Source of the DNA: Acidobacteriota bacterium | Lineage (GTDB): Bacteria > Acidobacteriota > Blastocatellia > UBA7656 | Reading direction: 5' to 3' | Length of the DNA: 47,683 nt | Assembly (NCBI GenBank): GCA_016201275.1 | Contig: JACQDB010000068.1 | Span: 1-47,683 of the forward strand | Shown: in pieces, positions 31,847 through 39,002 of the stretch | Numbering within the stretch: position 1 is the stretch's first letter | Layout: the number at the start of each line of letters is the position of its first letter | The notes under the pieces: model-generated | The model's database searches: none | What the model saw: only the letters and a program-made list of their open reading frames with translations | Told to the model about the DNA's origin: nothing | Program-made: the position numbers and the translations under genes

Positions 31847-33970
31847 ATGATGAATCCTGAACTTGCCACACGCGAAGTCTTTTGGAACATCCCGCATTCA
31901 CTGGTCTGGGTGATGTACTTGATGTTTGTCGCTTCGATGGCGGTGGCGGCTTATGGCATTTATCGGCGCGTGCAAATCTGGCGGCGCGGTTTGTCGGCGA
32001 AGCGGTTTGACCGTCCGCTGGAACGATTGAAGTTGTTGTTAAAACATTCCGCCGCGCAGCAGCGCACCGTCCGCGAAAAATACGCGGCCATCTTTCACAC
32101 CTTTATTTATACGGGTTTCATTGTGCTGGCGCTTGCCACAACGGTAGTGGCGATTGAATACGATTTGGGTTTGCCGGTAATGCAGGGGCGATTCTATCTG
32201 TATTTTCAATCGTTCATCGTGGACGTTTTCGGCGTGCTGGTGTTGATCGGCGTCGGCATCGCGCTCTATCGCCGCGCCATTGTGAAGCCCCGGAAACTGG
32301 TGTACACGGACGAAGCGACGTTGATTTTAACGGCGATATTTTTGATGGCGTTGACCGGCTTTCTAGTCGAAGGCTGGCGCATAGGTGCGACTGATGAGGT
32401 GTGGGGCAAGTGGTCGCCATTCGGCTACCTGTTGGCGCAGGCGTCGGCGGCGATGTTGAGTCGCAACGCCATGCGCGCCGCGCACTTCGGCGCTTGGTGG
32501 ACGCACGCGGTACTGGTGTTTGGTTTTATCGCCTGGTCCCCGTTTACCAAAATGGCGCACGTTGTATTCGCGCCGCTCAATATCTACACGGCGTCGTTGC
32601 GGCCTACGGGCGCGGCGTTGAAAAATTTGGACATCGAGAAAGCGATGGAATCGGGCGCGCCTCTGGGCGTGAAATCGCTGGCGCAATTCACTTGGAAAGA
32701 TTTAGCCGATTTCGATGCCTGCACCGAATGTGGGCGCTGCACGGGCGTCTGTCCGGCGCACACCGTCGGCAAAGAGTTGTCGCCGCGTGACATCATTTTG
32801 GATTTGCAAAAATTCATGCACGCCAACCCGCGCGCAGCTTTCGGCCTGCCAAATGGCAATTCATCAAACGGCAATAGCGCAAATGGCGGCGACCAAGCCG
32901 CAAGCCGCAAGCCGCAAGCCGCAAGCGAAGCGCTGCCCATCATTGGCGCGTTGGCGGCGACTTCGCCCGCAGCCTTGTGGCAATGCACGACCTGTGGCGC
33001 GTGCATGGAAGCCTGCCCGGTGTTCATCGAACAGATGCCGAAGATTGTGGATATGCGGCGCTTTCTGGTGATGGAAGAAGCAGACTTCCCGGACACCATG
33101 GCGGATGCTGTGACTTCTATGGAAACGCGAGGGCATCCGTTCAAAGGGACGCAATCAACCCGCGTGGATTGGACAGAGGGTTTGCAGGTGCAGACGATGG
33201 CCGAAGCCAAAGATGCAGAGGTGTTATTCTGGGTAGGTTGCGGCGGCGCTTTGATTGAGCGCAATCAAAAAACGGTGCGCGCCACTGCACAGTTGCTGCA
33301 CAAGGCCGGTGTGAAGTTTGCGATTTTAGGGCGCGAAGAAAAATGCACGGGCGACCCGGCGCGGCGCATCGGTAACGAATTTTTATTCGAGATGCTGGCC
33401 AAAGAGAACACCGAAAAGTTGAATCACTACGGCGTCAAAAAAATCATCACCTCGTGTCCGCATTGCTTCAATACTTTTCGTAACGAGTATCCGCAATACG
33501 GCGGCGAGTACGAAGTTTTTCATCACAGCGAATATCTGGCGAAGTTGGTTGACGAAGGCCGTCTTGCGCCGCTGGAAAAGAACGACAAGAAGATTACTTT
33601 TCATGACCCGTGTTATTTAGGTCGTCACAACGGCGTCTTTGATGCGCCGCGCCAACTGGTGCAAATCGCTGCGCGCAACGCCCCCATAGAGATGGCGCAG
33701 AGCCGCGAAAATGGCTTTTGTTGCGGCGGCGGCGGCGGCATGAGTTTCATAGACGAGCCGAAAGACCAGCGCGTGAATCAAGAACGCGCACGCCAGATTT
33801 TAGCGACCGGCGCGGACATCGTGGCGGTCGGCTGTCCGTTCTGCACGACGATGTTGGAAGACGGCATCAACGCACGCAAAGGCGACCGCGATGTGCGCGT
33901 GATGGACGTAGCCGAATTGCTCTGGCAAGCGGTGCAAGATTCAACGACGAATGGCGCGAATAAAAATTAG
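31847..33970 (+). CDS. membrane-bound (Fe-S) oxidoreductase, ETF:quinone reductase type (EtfD-like)
   Basis: A 707-residue protein with four or five membrane segments in the first 250 residues (e.g. WVMYLMFVASMAVAAYGIY and VLVLIGVGIALYRRAIV), then two [4Fe-4S] ferredoxin-type sites: Cys292/295/298/302 (CTECGRCTGVCP) and Cys380/383/386/390 (CTTCGACMEACP). The C-terminal half carries two CCG-type cysteine-rich modules (HDPCYLGRHNG and ENGFCCGGGGG). This layout matches the fused HdrD/NarI-like proteins encoded next to etfBA that pass electrons from ETF to menaquinone, like mycobacterial EtfD. It is a bacterial alternative to classical ETF-ubiquinone oxidoreductase. The codons at 31844-31852 are TTG ATG ATG; 31847 or 31850 is the start. 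The linker between the two clusters holds a 7-nt tandem repeat. Confidence 0.92.
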   Translation: MMNPELATREVFWNIPHSLVWVMYLMFVASMAVAAYGIYRRVQIWRRGLSAKRFDRPLERLKLLLKHSAAQQRTVREKYAAIFHTFIYTGFIVLALATTVVAIEYDLGLPVMQGRFYLYFQSFIVDVFGVLVLIGVGIALYRRAIVKPRKLVYTDEATLILTAIFLMALTGFLVEGWRIGATDEVWGKWSPFGYLLAQASAAMLSRNAMRAAHFGAWWTHAVLVFGFIAWSPFTKMAHVVFAPLNIYTASLRPTGAALKNLDIEKAMESGAPLGVKSLAQFTWKDLADFDACTECGRCTGVCPAHTVGKELSPRDIILDLQKFMHANPRAAFGLPNGNSSNGNSANGGDQAASRKPQAASEALPIIGALAATSPAALWQCTTCGACMEACPVFIEQMPKIVDMRRFLVMEEADFPDTMADAVTSMETRGHPFKGTQSTRVDWTEGLQVQTMAEAKDAEVLFWVGCGGALIERNQKTVRATAQLLHKAGVKFAILGREEKCTGDPARRIGNEFLFEMLAKENTEKLNHYGVKKIITSCPHCFNTFRNEYPQYGGEYEVFHHSEYLAKLVDEGRLAPLEKNDKKITFHDPCYLGRHNGVFDAPRQLVQIAARNAPIEMAQSRENGFCCGGGGGMSFIDEPKDQRVNQERARQILATGADIVAVGCPFCTTMLEDGINARKGDRDVRVMDVAELLWQAVQDSTTNGANKN
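32894..32928 (+). repeat. 7-nt tandem repeat (CAAGCCG) inside the EtfD-like gene
   Basis: Four exact CAAGCCG heptamers and a fifth with one change. The 35-nt tract is translated QAASRKPQAASE-like in the linker between the two ferredoxin clusters, where indels are tolerated. The unit length matches the intergenic heptamer elements, but the sequence differs. Confidence 0.8.
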
Positions 33971-33993
33971 TCATTTGGTAGAATGAAGTTATT

Positions 33994-34407
33994 ATGACGA
34001 AACTTCTTGAAAAGGCTTTCAAACAGGCATCTAAGCTCCCCCTTGAGGAACAAAGGGCGATTGCTAAACGTTGGTTGCAAGAATTAGGAGAAAGAGATGC
34101 CGCAAATAAATTAGACAGCATCTTTGATAAACAAATAAAAGAACTACAGCGGTTTTTTCATTTAAGCGAAATGGAATCGGCTCGATTGTGTGGGCATCAA
34201 TGGATGCCTAATCTTGGGATGATGACAAAACTTTATGACATCAAAAAGTCTCTGGAAGCTTTGCTGAAACCCGATAAGATTGGCGAATGGTTAGCAACGC
34301 CCAATCCCTCGCTCGAAGGAAAAACTCCGCGAGAGGTTATTGCAAGCGGTGATGCAGCGCGTGTTTTGGAAGAACTCGCGGCAGTCGAGTGGGGCGGACA
34401 TAATTGA
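33994..34407 (+). CDS. DUF2384 (Xre/MbcA/ParS-type) antitoxin with extra N-terminal helix module
   Basis: A 137-residue protein. Its C-terminal half (residues about 85-132, KPDKIGEWLATPNPSLEGKT and PREVIASGDAARVLEELA) is the DUF2384 toxin-binding domain that neutralises RES-domain toxins. The first 30 residues, MTKLLEKAFKQASKLPLEEQ and on, resemble a short helical module often seen as small stand-alone proteins with a pattern of acidic and basic residues. The middle has a helix-turn-helix-like stretch (LSEMESARLCGHQWMPNLGM). It overlaps the toxin gene by four bases (TTGA), the standard coupled order of antitoxin then toxin. The gene pair is visibly more AT-rich than its neighbours and may have been acquired. 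It probably autoregulates, as the family does. Confidence 0.85.
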   Translation: MTKLLEKAFKQASKLPLEEQRAIAKRWLQELGERDAANKLDSIFDKQIKELQRFFHLSEMESARLCGHQWMPNLGMMTKLYDIKKSLEALLKPDKIGEWLATPNPSLEGKTPREVIASGDAARVLEELAAVEWGGHN

Positions 34408-34976
34408 AGCCGACTCTTGAGCAATGCATAAAAAATGCTTTGAGTTTGGCGACCTCGTTTAAGGGCGTGTGCTTCAGAGTTCTTTCCCAGCGGTTTGCCA
34501 CGCAAAAAGATGCGCTTTCTGCTAAAGGCAGCATAATTAAGGGTGGGAGATTTAATTTCAAAGGCAACTTTGGCGTTCTCTACTTGTCTTGTGATTCGCA
34601 TACTTGCTTGGAAGAATCAACGCGCACTTCACAGAAACGCGCCATTACTGTTGCTAATGAATTGCCCAAAACTGTTGTAGGGATTGAGGTGAAATTATCC
34701 AAGGTGTTGGATTTAACGGACGCCAAGATGAGAAGAAGGCTTGGTATCAAGTATTCAGATTTGACAAAAACGGATTGGGAGAAGATTCAAAATAACGGGC
34801 AAGAAGCGATTACTCAAGTGATAGGAAGACTCGCAGGGCAATCAGGTTTTGAAGCCTTGCTAGTTCCTTCTTCAGTTTGGAGAGGAAAGAATCTGGATAT
34901 TTTCATAGATAGATTGAGAAAGACATCAAAACTGACCTTAATCAATTCACAAGCTTTCCCGAAAAGACGACGATGA
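34404..34976 (+). CDS. RES-domain toxin
   Basis: A 190-residue RES-family toxin. RES toxins of the MbcT/ParT type act on NAD+ or ADP-ribosylate targets, so free toxin stops growth. Conserved elements are CFRVLSQRFA, GGRFNFKGNFGVLYLS (the conserved Arg) and TCLEESTR (the conserved Glu), then a late Ser near ALLVPSSVWRG. The start is TTG at 34404, overlapping the antitoxin stop codon (TTGA). There is no ATG near, and a TTG may keep toxin synthesis below antitoxin. It is a Type II toxin-antitoxin system placed between the etf operon and the acyl-CoA dehydrogenase pair. Confidence 0.87.
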   Translation: MKPTLEQCIKNALSLATSFKGVCFRVLSQRFATQKDALSAKGSIIKGGRFNFKGNFGVLYLSCDSHTCLEESTRTSQKRAITVANELPKTVVGIEVKLSKVLDLTDAKMRRRLGIKYSDLTKTDWEKIQNNGQEAITQVIGRLAGQSGFEALLVPSSVWRGKNLDIFIDRLRKTSKLTLINSQAFPKRRR

Positions 34977-34992
34977 TGGATGTTGCCGAGAT

Positions 34993-35066
34993 GTAGAACA
35001 GGCTGCCAGCCTGTTTACGTTCTGAGACGAATGAAAACGCATCAGCAGGCTGCCAGCCTGCTCTAC
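34993..35066. repeat. inverted repeat of self-complementary CAGGCTGCCAGCCTG units
   Basis: GTAGAACAGGCTGCCAGCCT (arm 34993-35015) and its counterpart (35044-35066, ending CAGCCTGCTCTAC) pair with three mismatches. Each contains the inner palindrome CAGGCTG-CC-AGCCTG. It fills the 108-base gap between the toxin and the acyl-CoA dehydrogenase gene. Confidence 0.7.
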
Positions 35067-35084
35067 CTTTACAGAGGAGAAGAT

Positions 35085-36269
35085 ATGGATTTGAATTTAT
35101 CGCCTGAAGAAGAAAAATTTCGCGATGAATGTCGTGCGTGGCTGGCGGCCAATGTGCCGGAGCCGTTTGCTGGCAAGGGCTTGAACGAAGAAGAGAATGC
35201 CGAGGTCGTTGACTATTTGAAAGCCTGGCAGAAGAAAGTTTTTGATGGCGGCTGGGCGGGTATCTCGTGGCCGAAAGCCTATGGCGGACGCGGCGCAAAG
35301 CTGATCGAACAGGCTATCTTTCAAGAGGAATGGGCGAAAGCCGATGCGCCTATGTTAATCAACGTGCTGGGGCTTTCGTTGATTGGCCCGACGATTATTG
35401 CGGTTGGCACAGAAGCACAGAAGCAGCGCTTTCTGCCCAAGATTCTTTCCGGCGAAGAAATTTGGTGTCAGGGATTTTCTGAACCAAACGCTGGCAGCGA
35501 TGTGGCCGGACTGGGCACCAAAGCGATACGCGATGGCGATGACTTCATCATCAACGGCCAGAAAATTTGGACGAGCCTGGCGCACGTTTCCGATTGGTGT
35601 TTGTTGTTGGTTCGTACAGACTTTGAAGCGCCCAAACACAAAGGCATCACCGCGCTGTTGGTGGATATGCACAGCGCTGGCGTGGCGGTGCGTCCCTTGC
35701 GGCAAATGACCGGCGATTCAGGATTCAACGAAGTCTTCTTCTCGAACGTGCGCGTGCCAGTGGCCAACGTCTTGGGCGAAATCAATAAAGGCTGGCACAC
35801 GGCGATTGCCACCTTGATGAACGAGCGCGCCAATCTAGGCGCAGGCGTTTACGTAGGCATCAAGCGCGCTTTGGATGCGTTGATCGAGCGGTCGCACCAC
35901 ATCAATCGCGGCGGTCGTCCATCGGCGCAAGACCCGGTGATTCGTCAGAAAATCGCCCAGGCTTATCTGGAACTGGAAATCTTCAAACTCAACAGCAACC
36001 GCGCTCTGAGCAAGATGAGCAAGTCGGCAGTGCCGGGACCGGAAGGCTCGATCTTGAAAATTTTCTGGAGCGAGTTGAACCAGCGCGTGCAGCAAACCGC
36101 TATGGAAGCGCTAGGGACTTATGGTCAGTTGCAGGATTTCGACGAGGGCAAATGGGTGTACGGCTATTTGCGCTCTCGCGGCAATACCATTGAAGCCGGC
36201 ACCAGCGAAATTCAACGCAACATCGTGGCCGAGCGCGTTCTCGGTTTGCCCAAGAGTTATCAAAGTTAG
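35085..36269 (+). CDS. acyl-CoA dehydrogenase, catalytic-type subunit of an adjacent pair
   Basis: A 394-residue acyl-CoA dehydrogenase. Signature blocks: QGFSEPNAGSDVAGL (FAD contact), GQKIWTSLAHVSDWC, and at the C-terminus GNTIEAGTSEIQRNIVAERV with Glu370 at the catalytic-base position of medium-chain enzymes (YEGTSQIQ). Length is standard. ATG 35085 (MDLNLSPEEEKFRDECR) has AGAGGAGAAG upstream. A much longer frame from 34980 would be translated repeat sequence and is rejected. The next gene, 101 bases on, encodes a second dehydrogenase lacking this glutamate, so the two may form a heteromer. The TAG stop lies inside a heptamer repeat. Electrons would go to the ETF encoded 4 kb upstream. Confidence 0.93.
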   Translation: MDLNLSPEEEKFRDECRAWLAANVPEPFAGKGLNEEENAEVVDYLKAWQKKVFDGGWAGISWPKAYGGRGAKLIEQAIFQEEWAKADAPMLINVLGLSLIGPTIIAVGTEAQKQRFLPKILSGEEIWCQGFSEPNAGSDVAGLGTKAIRDGDDFIINGQKIWTSLAHVSDWCLLLVRTDFEAPKHKGITALLVDMHSAGVAVRPLRQMTGDSGFNEVFFSNVRVPVANVLGEINKGWHTAIATLMNERANLGAGVYVGIKRALDALIERSHHINRGGRPSAQDPVIRQKIAQAYLELEIFKLNSNRALSKMSKSAVPGPEGSILKIFWSELNQRVQQTAMEALGTYGQLQDFDEGKWVYGYLRSRGNTIEAGTSEIQRNIVAERVLGLPKSYQS

Positions 36270-36366
36270 TCCTTAGTCCCTAGTCCTTAGTCCTTGGTTT
36301 TGTTTGCGACAGAACTGGGCGACGGGGTTGGGGACTAGGGACTAAGGACTAGGGACTAAGGACTAA
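36266..36366. repeat. heptamer inverted repeat occupying the whole junction between two dehydrogenase genes
   Basis: Left arm 36266-36293 (TTAGTCCTTAGTCCCTAGTC and on) and right arm 36339-36366 are perfect 28-nt reverse complements made of 7-nt units (GGACTAA/GGACTAG). The TAG stop of the first gene (36267-36269) is in the left arm. The right arm ends four bases before the next ATG and contains AAGGA, the likely ribosome binding site. Confidence 0.88.
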
Positions 36367-36370
36367 AATT

Positions 36371-37489
36371 ATGGACTTCGATTTAAGTAAACCGCAAAAA
36401 CTATTGCAGGAATCTGCGAAAACCTTTTTTTCGCGAGAGTGTTCGCCGGAGCGCGTGCGCGAATTGATGGCGACCGAGACGGCGCACGATGAAGCGTTGT
36501 GGCGCGCCATGGCCGATCAGGGCTGGACGGGTTTGATTGTGCCGGAAGCATATGGTGGCCTGGGTTTGGGCTTGGTCGAGCTTGCCGTAGTGGTTGAAGA
36601 GATGGGGCGAGCCAATTTACCGGGCGCATTTATTTCGACTTTGTGGGCGGCGGCGTTGATGGAACGCGCCGGAAGCGAAGCGCAGAAAGCCGAATACCTC
36701 GATGCCATTTCGGCTGGCGAACTGAAAGCCACCGTAGCCTTGTTGGAAGCGAGCGCCGATTGGCATCCGGCGGCGGTGCAATTGCGCGCAGAGGTCGAAG
36801 GGCAAGGCTATCGTTTGAACGGGCGCAAAGAGTTTGTCACTGATGCGGCGATAGCCGATGTGATTTTGGTGGCGGCGCGAACGAGCGGCGGATTGATTAT
36901 CCTGGTGGTGAAAAAAGACAGCGCCGGAGTCACCATCACAGAGACACCGGCGATGGATGCGACGCGCAAACTTTACACCGTGGAATTTCAAGAGGCGCAC
37001 ATTGAAGCGGCGCTCACGAACAAGGTGAAAGACGCCTTGGAATATTCGATGGGCGTTGCCGCGATTGCTTTGTCAGCGGAGATGCTGGGCGGTATGCAGT
37101 GGACGCTGGACACCACGGTTGAATATGCCAAGACGCGTTTGCAATTCGGTCGCCCGATAGGCACCTATCAAGCCGTGCAACATCATTGCGCCGATATGTT
37201 ATTGATGACCGAGAGTTCGCGTTCGGCGGTTTATTATGCCGCGTATGCGTTATCCGAAAAAGATTCGATGGCGCGCCACGCGGTCTCTATCGCCAAGGCC
37301 TATTGTTCGGACGCGGCGCGTGAAGTTGGCAATCTGGGCATTCAATGTCACGGCGGCATAGGTTTTACCTGGGAACACAATCTGCACCTGTACTACAAAC
37401 GCGCCAAGTCTTCTGAAATCATGTTGGGCGACGCGACCTATCACCGCGAAGAACTGGCGCGTCTGGTGATTGACCGGGCGGCGGATTAA
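36371..37489 (+). CDS. acyl-CoA dehydrogenase, likely non-catalytic partner subunit
   Basis: A 372-residue acyl-CoA dehydrogenase homologue. The N-terminal helical domain begins MDFDLSKPQKLLQESAKTFF and the C-terminal domain has TRLQFGRPIGTYQAVQHHCA and GIQCHGGIGFTWEHNLHLYY. At the position of the catalytic Glu in YEGTSQIQ it reads SSEIMLGDATYHR, with Leu in that place. Pairs like this (one subunit with and one without the base) are known as alpha2beta2 heterotetramers for steroid side-chain oxidation in Actinobacteria. ATG 36371 is preceded by AAGGA located in the heptamer repeat. Together with 35085-36269 it is probably one enzyme; the assembly is inferred. Confidence 0.9.
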   Translation: MDFDLSKPQKLLQESAKTFFSRECSPERVRELMATETAHDEALWRAMADQGWTGLIVPEAYGGLGLGLVELAVVVEEMGRANLPGAFISTLWAAALMERAGSEAQKAEYLDAISAGELKATVALLEASADWHPAAVQLRAEVEGQGYRLNGRKEFVTDAAIADVILVAARTSGGLIILVVKKDSAGVTITETPAMDATRKLYTVEFQEAHIEAALTNKVKDALEYSMGVAAIALSAEMLGGMQWTLDTTVEYAKTRLQFGRPIGTYQAVQHHCADMLLMTESSRSAVYYAAYALSEKDSMARHAVSIAKAYCSDAAREVGNLGIQCHGGIGFTWEHNLHLYYKRAKSSEIMLGDATYHREELARLVIDRAAD

Positions 37490-37514
37490 GAATGGGAATG
37501 TAAATTCGTTTCCC

Positions 37515-37590
37515 CATCACGAAGAACCCCAAGAACACCAAAGCGATTAACATAATTTCTAGCTTCGTGTTTTTGGGGTTCTTCGTGGTG
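37515..37590. repeat. imperfect 24-bp inverted repeat with short-period units
   Basis: Left arm 37515-37538 (CATCACGAAGAACCCCAAGA and on) and right arm 37567-37590 match at 22 of 24 positions with a 28-nt loop. The text is of the AAGAACCCCAAGAACACCAA kind with about 7-nt spacing of the AA/CC steps. It fills most of the gap between the dehydrogenase and the ankyrin-like gene. Confidence 0.75.
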
Positions 37591-37621
37591 AAGGATTTTG
37601 GTTTTTGATCTTGAGGCTTTC

Positions 37622-38074
37622 ATGTCAACCTTCAACGTCACTCGCGCTCATCTCAAGACGGCTTGCGACGAAAAGAACTGGGATTTGCTCGACAAGCTGC
37701 TTGAGATAGATGCGTCGAAGATTAACGACAATGCGCTCTACACAGATACTTGGGGCGAATGGTGGGGAATGCTAATCGAAGCGGTGAAGGAAAATTCTGT
37801 CGAAGGGGTTAGCGTTCTGCTCAAGCATGGCGCGCAACCTGACGTAGCAAGCTGGGGCGATGGTATCCCGCATACTGCTATCGAAATTGCCGAAGACAAG
37901 CCCGAAATACTGGCATTATTGCAAGCGTCAGAGCCGGTGGAGTATCTGCGCCAGACCGACCCGCCGTTACCGCAAGGCGAGTCAGAAGAAGCAAGCGCCA
38001 TCAATCGGCAGGGCGAGATACGAGAAGCCACCGGCCTCGTCTTTCAAACCGATGCGTGGAAGCAATCCGACTAG
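37622..38074 (+). CDS. ankyrin-repeat-like small protein
   Basis: A 150-residue protein. LKTACDEKNWDLLDKLLEID and LIEAVKENSVEGVSVLLKHG resemble ankyrin helices (A-x4-N-x-E-x2-x2-L-L-x2-G-A), followed by a HTAIEIAEDKPEILALLQAS helix pair, so about three degenerate ankyrin units. The C-terminus (from EYLRQTDPPLPQGESEEASA) is proline- and charge-rich and unlike a repeat. Ankyrin proteins mediate protein binding, and the partner is unknown. ATG 37622 has GAGG seven bases upstream; an upstream start at 37598 would reach the repeat. It ends eleven bases from a convergent gene. The fit to ankyrin is by pattern only. Confidence 0.7.
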   Translation: MSTFNVTRAHLKTACDEKNWDLLDKLLEIDASKINDNALYTDTWGEWWGMLIEAVKENSVEGVSVLLKHGAQPDVASWGDGIPHTAIEIAEDKPEILALLQASEPVEYLRQTDPPLPQGESEEASAINRQGEIREATGLVFQTDAWKQSD

Positions 38075-38084
38075 CGCGTGAAGG

Positions 38085-38801
38085 CTACGAATCGGCGTTG
38101 ACGGCGTGGTACAAACTTCGCCAAGATTCGTGCAGCAGCGCTTCGATCTTCTGCCAATCGGCCTCAGAGACGCCTCCGGCTTCGGCTTTGTCATCGCGTA
38201 TGGTCATGGCTTCGGCGCGCAGGCGTGCGTGCGGCAACATTTTTTCAACCGGCATCTGATAGAGTTCGGCGGGCAATTCGGCAAGCGCCTTTTCCAAATC
38301 TCCGGCGGCGTGTTTCTTGCGCTCACGATGCACAATCCACCATTCCAGTTCCAGTTGCGCGGCGCGTTGCACATCGAAATTGACATCGCTGACTTTGCGA
38401 ATTTCACGATAAAAATTGACCAGATTCGGCAGCGCCTTTTCATAATCGGCGCGACTGCGACCGTCTTTGAAAACGAAGGCGGCTTTTGCGGCTTGATAAG
38501 CGACGGTGTTCGAGCGTATGAGCGGCAAGTTGTATTGGGTGCGGAGCAGTTCGGTCATCTGATTAAATAACTTCACGCGCTCTTTCTGATAATACGACCG
38601 CCACATAGCGGTTTCGAGGCGAGCGATTTCATCGGCGTCAAAACTTCGCATCTTGGAACTGCGAGGCGCGTATAAATCAATAACGACCCAGAGAGCGAGC
38701 GCGCCGACGAGGGCCAGCAAAATCCATTTTATCTTTGACCGTTTTTTCGGTTTAGTCGTGGGCGTAGTTTCCCTTTCGCTTACCGCTTCAGCTTTGCTCA
38801 T
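38085..38801 (-). CDS. single-pass membrane protein of unknown function
   Basis: A 238-residue protein with a charged cytoplasmic N-terminus (TTPTTKPKKRSKIK), one membrane segment (WILLALVGALALWVVIDLYA, residues about 26-45), and a mostly helical C-terminal domain facing outward. Helices include ARLETAMWRSYYQKERVKLF and AAQLELEWWIVHRERKKHAA. No known domain recognised. The start ATG 38801 has GGAG ten bases upstream; a frame extending to 38843 is less supported. It stands alone, convergent with the ankyrin-like gene. Function unknown. Confidence 0.8.
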   Translation of the reverse strand: MSKAEAVSERETTPTTKPKKRSKIKWILLALVGALALWVVIDLYAPRSSKMRSFDADEIARLETAMWRSYYQKERVKLFNQMTELLRTQYNLPLIRSNTVAYQAAKAAFVFKDGRSRADYEKALPNLVNFYREIRKVSDVNFDVQRAAQLELEWWIVHRERKKHAAGDLEKALAELPAELYQMPVEKMLPHARLRAEAMTIRDDKAEAGGVSEADWQKIEALLHESWRSLYHAVNADS

Positions 38802-39002
38802 GATGGTTCTCCGTTTGATTATGGTGATGCAATGCTGATTCATTGCACCACTCTTTACGACGCCTCGCGGATAGTGGTTTTGAAAAAGTCTGGGGTCGGG
38901 CGTTTCATCGCGCCGGTTGATTCTGATAGTGATGCGAGAAGGAAAGCGCAGGCGAATGAGAAGGCAAGAGGAATTGCAAAATTTCCTCTTGCCGCCTCAA
39001 CT

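Noticed and set aside
34980-35084. N-terminal extension of the first acyl-CoA dehydrogenase of the pair
   Set aside because: Made of CAGGCTGCCAGCCTG repeat text. ATG 35085 has a good ribosome binding site and the family's normal start.
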